From contig NZ_JONW01000005.1 of NCBI RefSeq assembly GCF_000712075.1, forward strand, positions 1,121,001-1,185,000: DNA of 64,000 bases, read 5' to 3'. Numbering within the stretch: the stretch's first letter is position 1; each line of letters begins with the position of its first letter. The DNA is from Caulobacter sp. UNC358MFTsu5.1 (GTDB lineage Bacteria; Pseudomonadota; Alphaproteobacteria; Caulobacterales; Caulobacteraceae). The notes under the pieces were generated by a model that worked only from the letters and a program-made list of their open reading frames with translations, made no database searches and was not told the DNA's origin. Of the stretch, positions 18,725 through 26,739 are shown one piece after another. A program made the position numbers and the translations under genes.

Positions 18725-20411
18725 CGCTGGTGCTGGCTCCGAGAATGGCTTTGATCTGCTGTTGAAGAAGCTTGGCGGCCGAGAGCTCGCTCTCCATGGT
18801 CGCGTACCTGGCGACCAGCTTTGTCCGGTAGTCCTCGGCGTCGGTCCGGATGTCGTCGGCCTTGCTGGTCAGGTCGGTGTCGATGGTTTCCAGGCTGGCG
18901 ATCTGGGTCTGGATCGTGCCGTTGGTCGTGTTGGCGTAGCCGCCGAGCAGGCTGGTGACCTGGTTGGCGAAGCCCTGCTGCACCTTGACGGCGATCGCGC
19001 CGCTCGTGGCCGGCGACAGGGCGAAGGATAGCCCCTCGTAGATCGTGCCCTTGGCGCCGGTGATCAGGCTGCCGACCACGGTGAACAGACCGCTCTTGCC
19101 GCCCACCGTCACGTCGGTGATGGCCCCGTCCACGGCGGTGACGTCCAGGCTGAAGTCGAACGACTGGGTCGTGGCGTTCTTCATCAGCTTCAGGCCCGCG
19201 TTGTCGGTCGAGAAGCTGGTCTCGAAGAAGCCGGCCACGCTGGAGAGGTCGGTCAGCAGCAGGTTGTCCAGGGTGGTCTCGCTGGACAGCTGCAGCTGGT
19301 TGTTGGAATCGAAGGTGAGCCCCAGGTCGGACAGGTCGGAGACGTCGTCGCCGGACGAGGCGGGCGAGCCCGACAGCACGGCCGAAAGCTGGCGGTTGAC
19401 GTCACGCAGGATGCTGTCGGCGAACAGCACCGCATCCTCGGGCACCGTGCCGTCCGAGCCCACCGTCTGGTTGGTCGCCACGAAGGCGCGCAGGGCGTTG
19501 TAGGCGGTGATGAAGCCGGTGATCGCCGTCTTGATGTCGTCGTAGTTGGCCTCGACGTCGAGCGTGATGGTCTGGCCGGCCGTCGTGCCCTGCAGCAGCG
19601 AGATCGACAGGCCCGGGATCACGTCGGTCAGCTCGTTGCCGTCGCTGGTGATGGTCTGCTGGTCGACGGTGACGATCGAGGGCTGGGCGGCCTGGAGCTC
19701 CGAGGCGAAGGCGCCGGTGGAGTCGGTCAGGCCGATGCCCAGGGCCACGTCGTCACCCGACGTGGCGGCGACGGTGATGGCCTGGTTGGTGTCGCTGGTC
19801 GACAGCACCAGCCGCGCGCCGGTCCCGGTGCTGATCACCGTGGCGGTCACCCCGCTGGTCGCGGTCTGGGCGTTGATGGCGGTCGACAGGTCGTTCAGCG
19901 TCATGCCGCTGGTGACGGTGATGTCGACGGCGGTCCCGTTCGCCGCGCCGATCGACATGACGCCATCCAGCCCCAGGGCCGTCTTGGCCGAGGCCTGGGT
20001 GGCCGAAGCCACCTTCTGGGCCTTGGCCAGTTGGGTGACGGTGATCTCGTACGAGGCCGCGACCGCGTCGCTGTCGGCGCTGACCGCCAGGATGTCGGTG
20101 GCGTCCGCCCCGTCCGAGGCGGTCAGATAGGCCTGCTTCTCGTCGAAGGCGTTGGTGGTGGTCGAGATCGCGCTGTAGGTCGACGAGGCCAGGCTGGACA
20201 TCGAGTCCGACACCGCCTGCAGCAGCGACTGCAGGGTCTGGTAGGACGAGATCTTGGTCTTGTTGGCGGTGACCTTGGCGTCGATCGTGTCGGCGCGGGC
20301 GGTCTTCTGGGCGACGGCCGCGTCGATGATGGCGTCGGTGTCCAGGCCCGACACCGTGCCGGTGACGTAGCTGGTCGAGCCCGAGGTCGAAACGCTGCTG
20401 GTCGTGGTCAT
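18711..20411 (-). CDS. fliD: Flagellar filament cap protein FliD
   Basis: 566 residues, Ser/Thr/Asp-rich, with no cysteine seen and no signal peptide (secreted by the flagellar type III system). The N-terminal VTGTVSGLDTDAIIDAAVAQKTARADTIDAKVTANKTKISSYQTLQSLLQAV and the C-terminal region (YANTTNGTIQTQIASLETIDTDL..YRTKLVARYATMESELSAAKLLQQQI) are the two coiled FliD parts. The cap guides flagellin insertion at the tip. It is encoded between flagellin and fliS. Confidence 0.9.
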   Translation of the reverse strand: MTTTSSVSTSGSTSYVTGTVSGLDTDAIIDAAVAQKTARADTIDAKVTANKTKISSYQTLQSLLQAVSDSMSSLASSTYSAISTTTNAFDEKQAYLTASDGADATDILAVSADSDAVAASYEITVTQLAKAQKVASATQASAKTALGLDGVMSIGAANGTAVDITVTSGMTLNDLSTAINAQTATSGVTATVISTGTGARLVLSTSDTNQAITVAATSGDDVALGIGLTDSTGAFASELQAAQPSIVTVDQQTITSDGNELTDVIPGLSISLLQGTTAGQTITLDVEANYDDIKTAITGFITAYNALRAFVATNQTVGSDGTVPEDAVLFADSILRDVNRQLSAVLSGSPASSGDDVSDLSDLGLTFDSNNQLQLSSETTLDNLLLTDLSSVAGFFETSFSTDNAGLKLMKNATTQSFDFSLDVTAVDGAITDVTVGGKSGLFTVVGSLITGAKGTIYEGLSFALSPATSGAIAVKVQQGFANQVTSLLGGYANTTNGTIQTQIASLETIDTDLTSKADDIRTDAEDYRTKLVARYATMESELSAAKLLQQQIKAILGASTSDDDD

Positions 20412-20454
20412 GGTTGGCCTATTGGGGCGGGCCTGCTGGGAGGACGGGGAAAAG

Positions 20455-20520
20455 CGGCGGGAGGGTCAGGGAGGCCCTCCCGCCGAGGTCACGGACGCCG
20501 GCGGGGAGCCGACGGCGTCC
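20455..20520 (-). terminator. Tandem hairpins between flagellin and fliD
   Basis: An 11-bp perfect stem (CGGCGGGAGGG / CCCTCCCGCCG, 20455-20485) and an 8-bp stem (GGACGCCG / CGGCGTCC, 20493-20520) lie right after the flagellin stop. On the minus strand the larger hairpin is followed by CTTTTCCCC. A terminator or attenuator that makes flagellin mRNA more abundant than fliD mRNA is plausible. Confidence 0.5.
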
Positions 20521-20530
20521 GTCGATGGAC

Positions 20531-21631
20531 CTACTGCAGCAACTTCAGCAGCGACTGGCTCATCTCGTTGGCCTTGCCGAGAGCGGCGATGGCGGCCGAG
20601 GTGAGGGTCGAGGCGTTGGTGTAGTTGGTCTGCTCCGAGGCGATATCGACGTCCGAGATCGCCGATTTCGCCGACTGCAGGTTCTCCAGCGAGGTGGAGA
20701 TCACGTCGCCGCGGTAGTCGAAGCGCGACAGGGTGGCGCCGACATTGGCCCGGGCCTCGGAGACCTGGGTGATGGCGGTGTCGATCGCGTCCATCGCCGT
20801 GGCCGCCGAGGCGGCGCTGGTGATCGACGTCGCGTCGATGCCCAGGGACGCCGTGTCGGCGGCCTCGAGCTTGACGCTGATCGTGTCGCTGCTGCTGGTG
20901 CCGACCAGGAAGTCGACGCCCGTACCGTTGGTGTAGGCGCTGGTTCCCGTGCCGGCCGTGGCCGTCCAGGTGACCGTGTTGACGGAGTCCGCCAGCAGGT
21001 CGTCGGCGGTGGCCTTGGCCGTGCCGGCGGCGTTCAGCAGGAGCGCGCCGGTGTCGTCGACATAGTCGCCCACCTCGACGGTGGTCGCGGTGCCGTCGGC
21101 CAGATAGCTGACGGCGCCCAGGCTGGTGTTGCCCGTGGCCACCTTGAAGTAGTCGGTGTCCAGCGTGCCCGCGGAACCGGCGGTTCCCAGCGTGGTCGTC
21201 ACCGAGGTCCCGCTGGAAGACAGCAGGGCCACCCCGTTGAAGTTGGTCGTCGACGCGATGTCGTCGATTTCGTCCTTCAGCTGGGTGTATTCGGCGTTGA
21301 TGTAGCTGAGGTCGTCGGTGCTGGAGCTGCCCGACTGCGCCTGGGCCGTCAGCGACTTCATCCGTTGCAGGATGTCGGCGATGTTGGACAGGGCGCCGTC
21401 GGCCGTGTTGAGCACCGAAGTGCCGCTGGTGACGTTGGTGGCGGCTTGGTTCAGCACGGTGATGTCAGCGTTCATGGACGTCGCGATGGCGAGACCCGAG
21501 GCGTCGTCCTTGGCGCTCACGATCCGCGAGCCGCTCGACAGCTTGGCCAGGGATTCGCTCTGCGCGGCGCTGTTGGTGTTCAGGTAGCGCAGGGCGGTGT
21601 TGGCCGCTGTGTTGGTGGAGATGACAGGCAT
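20531..21631 (-). CDS. Flagellin
   Basis: 366 residues. The N-terminal D0/D1 region (ISTNTAANTALRYLNTNSAAQSESLAKLSSGSRIVSAKDDASGLAIATSMNADI) and the C-terminal D0 (EQTNYTNASTLTSAAIAALGKANEMSQSLLKLLQ) are strongly conserved. The middle (about 150-270) is Ser/Thr/Ala-rich and variable and forms the surface domain. Length exceeds the roughly 270 residues I recall for C. crescentus flagellins, so it has an added outer domain. Secreted by the flagellar export system with help from FliS. It diverges from flgD across a 320-bp region with matched promoter-like elements. Confidence 0.92.
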   Translation of the reverse strand: MPVISTNTAANTALRYLNTNSAAQSESLAKLSSGSRIVSAKDDASGLAIATSMNADITVLNQAATNVTSGTSVLNTADGALSNIADILQRMKSLTAQAQSGSSSTDDLSYINAEYTQLKDEIDDIASTTNFNGVALLSSSGTSVTTTLGTAGSAGTLDTDYFKVATGNTSLGAVSYLADGTATTVEVGDYVDDTGALLLNAAGTAKATADDLLADSVNTVTWTATAGTGTSAYTNGTGVDFLVGTSSSDTISVKLEAADTASLGIDATSITSAASAATAMDAIDTAITQVSEARANVGATLSRFDYRGDVISTSLENLQSAKSAISDVDIASEQTNYTNASTLTSAAIAALGKANEMSQSLLKLLQ

Positions 21632-21951
21632 TTTCTAATCCGGCTCTCTAGCTAGAGGCCACGCCGGACGACCCGGCGCGGGAAGCCTCCCGCCGTTCTG
21701 CGCGGCCAGGCTTCACCGGGTTGAACGAGACCCCCTCGCCGGATGGGGCGGACTATTTTCGCCTGCGCCAGAAGGTGGGGACACACACTCACCCCGAAGC
21801 CTCCGCCAGGGTCGCTCAGGCCTTGCCGTGAGTGTGTGTCCCTCTCTTCGACCCGGCCTTTCGAGGCGATCAAAAAAACACCGCCCCATCCGGCGCCCCC
21901 GCTCCGTTGAACCCTGCGAACGACGCCGCCCGGCGTCATTGGAGGGTTCCC
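21632..21951. promoter_or_regulatory. Divergent flagellin / flgD regulatory region with duplicated elements
   Basis: The 320-bp gap has inverted symmetry. CCGCCCCATCCGGC occurs as an exact 14-bp inverted pair (21738-21751 and 21881-21894), with AGGCGA..AAA upstream and GTT(C/G)AACCC downstream of each copy, so each divergent gene has the same block in its own direction. Inside it, GGGACACACACTCA (21778-21791) pairs perfectly with 21829-21842. No convincing sigma-54 GG-N10-GC or sigma-28 match was seen. GGAGGG precedes the flgD start. Confidence 0.6.
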
Positions 21952-22236
21952 ATGACCGCCATCGCCTCGACCACCAGCGCCGCGACCACGGCCGCCACCA
22001 GTTCGTCGTCCAGCACGACGGCCCTGGGCACCACCGACTTCCTGAAGCTGCTGATGACGCAGCTGACCAACCAGAACCCGCTCGATCCGCAAGACCCCAC
22101 CGAGTTCACCAGCCAGTTGGCGACCTATTCGGGCCTCGAGCAGCAGATCAACATGAACACGACGCTGTCGACGATGTCCGACAACATGTCGTCGCTGCTG
22201 ACCCAGGTTCAGCTGCTCGCTTCCGGCCAGAGCTAG
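21952..22236 (+). CDS. flgD: Minimal FlgD, hook assembly scaffold
   Basis: 94 residues. After a Ser/Thr/Ala-rich leader, the diagnostic FlgD segment LGTTDFLKLLMTQLTNQNPLDPQDPTEFTSQLATYSGLEQQINMN is intact. The protein stops soon after (QLLASGQS), so it lacks the Ig-like and Tudor-like C-terminal domains of ordinary FlgD (over 200 residues). A clean stop and close spacing to flgE argue against a frameshift artefact. It would cap the growing hook during assembly. Confidence 0.85.
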   Translation: MTAIASTTSAATTAATSSSSSTTALGTTDFLKLLMTQLTNQNPLDPQDPTEFTSQLATYSGLEQQINMNTTLSTMSDNMSSLLTQVQLLASGQS

Positions 22237-22247
22237 GGGCGCGCGCG

Positions 22248-23525
22248 ATGAGCCTTTCCTCCGCCCTCTCGACCGCGGTGTCGGGCCTGTCGGCCCAGAG
22301 CATGGCCCTGGCCGCCATCTCCGAGAACATCGCCAACTCGTCGACCACCGCCTACAAGACCAAGGAAGTCGACTTCCAGTCGCTGGTCACCGGCGCCATG
22401 GGCTCGGCCAAGTCGACCAGCTCGGTGGTCGCCAAGGCCAGCCAGGCCCTGAACGTCGGCGGGGTGATCTCCTCGACCGCCACCTCGACCAACGTCGCCA
22501 TCGACGGCGCGGGCTTCTTCGTGGTCTCGGCCCATCCGGGCGACACCTCGTCGGACCTGGTCTACAGCCGCAACGGCAGCTTCTCGACCGACGCCGACGG
22601 CTATCTGGTCAACAGCGAGGGCTACTACCTCCAGGGCCTGCCCACCGACGCCGACGGCAACGTCCTGGCCAGCAACGCCAGCGACCTGTCCAGCCTGCAG
22701 GCGATCAACTTCAACTCGATCGGCGGCACGGCCAAGGCCACCGAGAACGTGACGATGTCGGCCAACCTGCCGGCCGACGCCACGACGGGCCAGTCCTTCA
22801 CCACCAGCATGGAGGTGATCGACTCGCTCGGCGTCAGCCACACGGTCGGCCAGACCTGGACCAAGACCGCCGACAACACCTGGTCGCTGGCCCTGGCCAA
22901 TCCGACCCTGACCTCGGACGGGACCACCACCTCGGGCGTGATCAGCCCGTCCACGGTGTCGGTGACCTTCAACACCGACGGCAGCCTGGCCTCGACCAAC
23001 CCCTCGCCGGTGGCGATCAGCATCACCGGCTTTTCGACCGGGGCGGCGACCAGCGGCATCACCCTGAACCTGGGCACGTCCGGCGGCACCGACGGCCTGA
23101 CCCAGTTCGCCTCGACCTCCTCGACCCTGTCGATCACCCCGACCATCGAGCAGGACGGCGCCAACTACGGCGAGCTGTCGGGCGTGACCATCGACGCCAA
23201 CGGCCTGGTCACCGCCAATTTCGACAATGGGGTCAGCCTGGCGATCTACCAGATCCCGGTCGCCACCTTCAGCAATCCCAACGGCCTGACCCACGTCTCG
23301 GGCACGGTCTATGACGAGAACACCAACGCCGGCCAGGTGCACGTCAACCTGCCGGGCGACGGCAGCTCGGGCACGCTGGTGGCCAGCGCCCTGGAGGGCT
23401 CGACCACCGACATCGCCACCGAGTTCAACAAGATGATCATCGCCCAGCAGGCCTATTCGGCCGCCTCGCAGGTGATCACCACCACCAAGGGGATGTTCGA
23501 CACCCTGATCCAGGCCGTGCGCTGA
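22248..23525 (+). CDS. flgE: Flagellar hook protein FlgE
   Basis: 425 residues. The N-terminal rod/hook motif SSALSTAVSGLSAQSMALAAISENIANSSTTAYKTKEVDFQSLVTG and the C-terminal EGSTTDIATEFNKMIIAQQAYSAASQVITTTKGMFDTLIQAV are the conserved D0 helices shared by axial proteins. The FFVVS..(D)LVYSRNGSFSTDADGYLVNSEGYYLQG segment is typical of FlgE. Middle domains are Ser/Thr-rich. Starts 12 nt after flgD; its TGA overlaps the ATG of the next gene. Confidence 0.9.
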   Translation: MSLSSALSTAVSGLSAQSMALAAISENIANSSTTAYKTKEVDFQSLVTGAMGSAKSTSSVVAKASQALNVGGVISSTATSTNVAIDGAGFFVVSAHPGDTSSDLVYSRNGSFSTDADGYLVNSEGYYLQGLPTDADGNVLASNASDLSSLQAINFNSIGGTAKATENVTMSANLPADATTGQSFTTSMEVIDSLGVSHTVGQTWTKTADNTWSLALANPTLTSDGTTTSGVISPSTVSVTFNTDGSLASTNPSPVAISITGFSTGAATSGITLNLGTSGGTDGLTQFASTSSTLSITPTIEQDGANYGELSGVTIDANGLVTANFDNGVSLAIYQIPVATFSNPNGLTHVSGTVYDENTNAGQVHVNLPGDGSSGTLVASALEGSTTDIATEFNKMIIAQQAYSAASQVITTTKGMFDTLIQAVR

Positions 23526-23851
23526 TGGGGACGATCGAACGCCTGAGGCTGCGCGCCGAACGCTCCCGCCGGGTCGGCGGCGAGGCCCCGCTGGTCGCCA
23601 CGGTCGAGGAGGCCCGGGCCCTGGCGCGCGGCGTGGCCGAGGGCCTGGCCGCCGCCCCCGAGGCCGACCACCTGCTGCTGCTGGCCAGCCTGCACGAGGT
23701 GCAGGCGGCGCTGGGCGCGCGGCTGGCGCGGCTGGACGCCGAGATGGGCGAGGGCCGCGAGCGGATCGGCGCGGTCAACCGCGGCCTGTCGGCCCACACC
23801 CGCTACTCCAGTCGTTTGTCGCCTCGCGGCGACGGGCCTCGCAAGGGCTGA
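23525..23851 (+). CDS. Small coiled-coil protein of the flagellar operon
   Basis: 108 residues, highly charged and alpha-helical in pattern (LRLRAERSRRV; VEEARALARGVAEGLAAAPEADHLLLLASLHEVQAALGARLARLDAEMGEGRERIGAVNRGL). No family recognised. It is translationally coupled to flgE (TGATG overlap) and ends 5 nt before flgK. Position, size and helical character fit an export chaperone for FlgK/FlgL (FlgN role), but there is no sequence match I can claim. Confidence 0.7.
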   Translation: MGTIERLRLRAERSRRVGGEAPLVATVEEARALARGVAEGLAAAPEADHLLLLASLHEVQAALGARLARLDAEMGEGRERIGAVNRGLSAHTRYSSRLSPRGDGPRKG

Positions 23852-23856
23852 CCGCC

Positions 23857-25560
23857 ATGTCGCTGTCCTCGATCATCGGCGCGGCGGGCTCGGCCCTGAC
23901 GGCCTCGCAGTCCCGGATCGCGGTGGCCAACCTCAACGTCGCCAACGCCGACGACGCGACCTACACCCGCAAGACCGTCACCAGCGCGGTCAGCACCACG
24001 ACCCAGACCCTGTCTGACGCCACGATCCTGCGGGTCGCCGACGCCTATCTGAGCAAGACGGTGCTGAAGACGGCCGCCGCCGCCGGGGGCGACGCGGTGA
24101 CCGACAATTACCTGCAGTCCTACGACGCGGCCCTGGGCTCGACCGCCACCGGCGACGACGTCTCCAGCTTGGTCTCGGCCTTCCAGACCGCCCTGACGGC
24201 CCTGTCGTCCGGCGTCGACGCCACCAGCAAGGCCCAGCTGGTCTCCGACGCCTCCGACCTGACCCAGGGGATCAAGAGCCTGTCGGGCGAGGTCCAGGCC
24301 CTGCGCACCCAGGCCAACACCCAGATCGAGACCACGGTCGGCACGATCAACCAGACGCTCAAGAGCCTGGCCTCGCTGAACGACCAGATCGCCACCGTCA
24401 CCGCCCAGGGCGGCGACACCACCAGCCTGGAGGACCAGCGCGACGCGGCCCTGACCACCCTGTCGGGCCTGATGGGCGTCAGCAGCTACGTCACGGCCGA
24501 CAACCAGCTGCGGGTCTACACCACCGGCGGCGACGCCCTGCTGGGAACCACCGCCGCCACACTCAGCTACACCGCCTCCAGCCAGCTGGGCGCGGGCGCG
24601 ACCTATCCCGGATCGATTTCCGGCATCCTGCTGAACGGCAAGGACATCACCGCCGGCCAGTCCACCGGCGCGCTGGGGGCCCTGGTCACCCTGCGCGACC
24701 AGACCCTGCCGGCCCAGCAGGACCAGCTGGACCAGCTGGCCGCGACCCTGATCACCCAGGTCAACGCCGTGACCAACGCCGGAACCTCGGTCCCCGCGCC
24801 CGCCAGCCTGACGAGCTCCGGGACGGTCTCGGCGTCCGACGCACTGTCGGCGACCGGGACCCTGCGGGTGGCCGTGACCGACTCCGCCGGCAAGGTGGTC
24901 TCGACCCAGGACCTGGACCTTTCCAGCTACGCCACCGTCGGCGACCTGGTGACCGCCCTGAACGGCGTCTCGGGCCTGACCGCCGCCATCGGCTCGGACG
25001 GCAAGCTGACCATCGCCACCACCGACAGCGCCAACGGCGTGGCCCTGGCCGACGACGGCGCCGCGATCTCGGCGAGGTTCGGCTTAAACGACCTCTTCAC
25101 CGGCTCGACCGCATCAGACATCGGCGTGTCGACCAGGCTGGCCGGCGACGCCAGCGGCCTGCCGACGGCGGCCCTCTCCACCACCGCGACCCTGGCGACC
25201 GGCGACCTGGCCCTGGCCTCGGGCGACAGCACGGCGGCCGACGCGCTCTCCAGCCTGCTGACCACCGCCGTGTCGTTCGCCGCCACGGGAAGCCAGGGCG
25301 CCAAGACGGTGAGCCTGGCGTCCTACGCGTCGGGCTTCGTCTCCCAGGCCGCGGCCCTGATCTCGACCGCCTCCACCACCAGCGCCGCCTCAACCGCCGC
25401 CAACGACGCGGCCATCTCGCGGCTGCAGAACCTGACGGCGGTGAACGTCGATGAGGAGCTGGCCAACATCACCCAGTACCAGACCCAGTACGAAGCCAAC
25501 GCCCAGCTGATCTCGATCGCCAAGGAGCTGTTCGAGACGCTGGTGAACATGGTGAGCTGA
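23857..25560 (+). CDS. flgK: Hook-associated protein 1, FlgK
   Basis: 567 residues. The N-terminal axial motif (SSIIGAAGSALTASQSRIAVANLNVANADDATYTRKTV) and the C-terminal one (NDAAISRLQNLTAVNVDEELANITQYQTQYEANAQLISIAKELFETLVNMV) are clear, with the LLGTTAATLSYT and EVQALRTQANTQIETTVGTINQTLKSLASLNDQIA segments typical of FlgK. It forms the first junction ring between hook and filament. Followed with no gap by flgL. Confidence 0.9.
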   Translation: MSLSSIIGAAGSALTASQSRIAVANLNVANADDATYTRKTVTSAVSTTTQTLSDATILRVADAYLSKTVLKTAAAAGGDAVTDNYLQSYDAALGSTATGDDVSSLVSAFQTALTALSSGVDATSKAQLVSDASDLTQGIKSLSGEVQALRTQANTQIETTVGTINQTLKSLASLNDQIATVTAQGGDTTSLEDQRDAALTTLSGLMGVSSYVTADNQLRVYTTGGDALLGTTAATLSYTASSQLGAGATYPGSISGILLNGKDITAGQSTGALGALVTLRDQTLPAQQDQLDQLAATLITQVNAVTNAGTSVPAPASLTSSGTVSASDALSATGTLRVAVTDSAGKVVSTQDLDLSSYATVGDLVTALNGVSGLTAAIGSDGKLTIATTDSANGVALADDGAAISARFGLNDLFTGSTASDIGVSTRLAGDASGLPTAALSTTATLATGDLALASGDSTAADALSSLLTTAVSFAATGSQGAKTVSLASYASGFVSQAAALISTASTTSAASTAANDAAISRLQNLTAVNVDEELANITQYQTQYEANAQLISIAKELFETLVNMVS

Positions 25561-26457
25561 ATGCTGAACCGCGTCGCCAGCTTCGCCCATACCAGCGCCA
25601 TGACCGCGGCCAGCCTGAAGGTCCAGGCCAAGCTGGCCGACCAGCAGACCCAGACGGCCTCGGGCCTGAAGTCCCAGACCTATGGCGGGATCGCCCAGAG
25701 CACGGCCAGCATCCTGACCCTGGGCAACCAGAGCGCCCGCCTGACCGCCGACAACACCGCCGCGTCGTCCGCCGCCGCCTATGTCCAGGCGGCCTATTCG
25801 GCCGTGGGCGAGATCGCCGACCTCGCCACCACCATCAAGACCCAGCTGGCCTCGATGATGAGCAGCTCGACCCTGGACGCCGGCACGGCGGGCCAGTACG
25901 CGGCCGACTGGCTGACCGACCTGCAGGCCCTGCTCAACAGCCAGCAAGGCGGGACCTACCTGTTCTCGGGCCAGGCGACCGACGCCGCCCCGGTCGATTT
26001 CACCGCCGCCGGCTACGATCCGACGGCGGGGGCGGACACCACCTATTACGGCGGCTCGGCCACCGGGCGGACCTTCTCCGGCTCGGACGGCCAGACGGTG
26101 TCGCTGTCGGTCTCGGCCGGTTCGTCGGCCTTCGAGCAGCTGGCCCGGGCCATCGCCACGGTCGCCGCCGACCCGACGGACACCGACGCCATCGCCAGCG
26201 CCTACGCCCTGACGGGAACCGCCCTGACCGGCGTGGGCACGCTGCAGGAGACCATCGCCATCCAAGCCTCGTCCCTGCAGACGATCACCGACCGCAACAC
26301 CGCCAAGATCGACGCCATCGACGCCCTGGTCACCGACCTGAAGGGCGCGGACCTGACGCAGGCGGCGGTGCTGACCACCCAGTACCAGACCCAGCTGGAG
26401 GCCCTCTACTCGATGATCAGCACGCTCTCGTCGCTGAGCCTGAGCAAGTACCTCTAG
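25561..26457 (+). CDS. flgL: Hook-associated protein 3, FlgL
   Basis: 298 residues of the flagellin-like junction protein family. The N-terminal helix (LNRVASFAHTSAMTAASLKVQAKLADQQTQTASGLKSQTYGGIAQSTASILTLGNQSARL) and the C-terminal helix (TQAAVLTTQYQTQLEALYSMISTLSSLSLSKYL) correspond to flagellin D0/D1; GGTYLFSGQATDAAPVDF is characteristic of FlgL. Its start codon directly abuts the flgK stop. A 12-bp palindrome (26464-26475) follows the stop. It is the last core gene before the island boundary. Confidence 0.88.
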   Translation: MLNRVASFAHTSAMTAASLKVQAKLADQQTQTASGLKSQTYGGIAQSTASILTLGNQSARLTADNTAASSAAAYVQAAYSAVGEIADLATTIKTQLASMMSSSTLDAGTAGQYAADWLTDLQALLNSQQGGTYLFSGQATDAAPVDFTAAGYDPTAGADTTYYGGSATGRTFSGSDGQTVSLSVSAGSSAFEQLARAIATVAADPTDTDAIASAYALTGTALTGVGTLQETIAIQASSLQTITDRNTAKIDAIDALVTDLKGADLTQAAVLTTQYQTQLEALYSMISTLSSLSLSKYL

Positions 26458-26505
26458 GGCGCCCGCACGCGTGCGCGAGCGGTCAGCCTGTCGATTTCAT
26501 TGGGG

Positions 26506-26553
26506 AAATGGCGCACCCGACACGATTCGAACGTGTGACCTTTGCCTTCGGAG
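26506..26553 (-). repeat. attL-like direct repeat: 3' part of tRNA-Arg
   Basis: These 48 bp are identical to 50331-50378, where they form the 3' part of an intact tRNA-Arg gene (CCA end, acceptor 3' strand, T arm, variable region, 3' anticodon stem and part of the loop). Here the 5' half is absent, so no tRNA is made. It marks the left end of an integrated element. Confidence 0.9.
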
Positions 26554-26708
26554 TGGATTCTGGAGCTTTTCGCCACCATCCTCCATGGCCGCCGAACGCC
26601 CTATATCACGTTGAATATACTCGACAAAATGCACATATAGGCCCACCATTTCCTCGCTATCACACGCCACGATTTCCGGAAGCATGCTGCCGCTGAGCTT
26701 CCGGATTT

Positions 26709-26725
26709 TCGAAGGCAAAGGTCAA
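26709..26725 (+). promoter_or_regulatory. Inverted partial copy of the att core before the integrase
   Basis: CGAAGGCAAAGGTCA here is the inverse of the TGACCTTTGCCTTCG part of the 48-bp repeat at 26506-26553. It lies 16 nt upstream of the integrase start. It may be an integrase-binding arm site that lets the protein control its own gene, or the scar of an older insertion. Confidence 0.45.
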
Positions 26726-26739
26726 CGAGGAGAGTAGAG

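Noticed and set aside
21632..21951. Sigma-54 or sigma-28 promoter for flagellin
   Set aside because: No GG-N10-GC at sensible spacing and no TAAA..GCCGATAA match; the duplicated block is reported without naming a sigma factor.
26506..26553. A second functional tRNA-Arg gene
   Set aside because: Only the 3' part is present; the 5' acceptor strand, D arm and 5' anticodon stem are missing.
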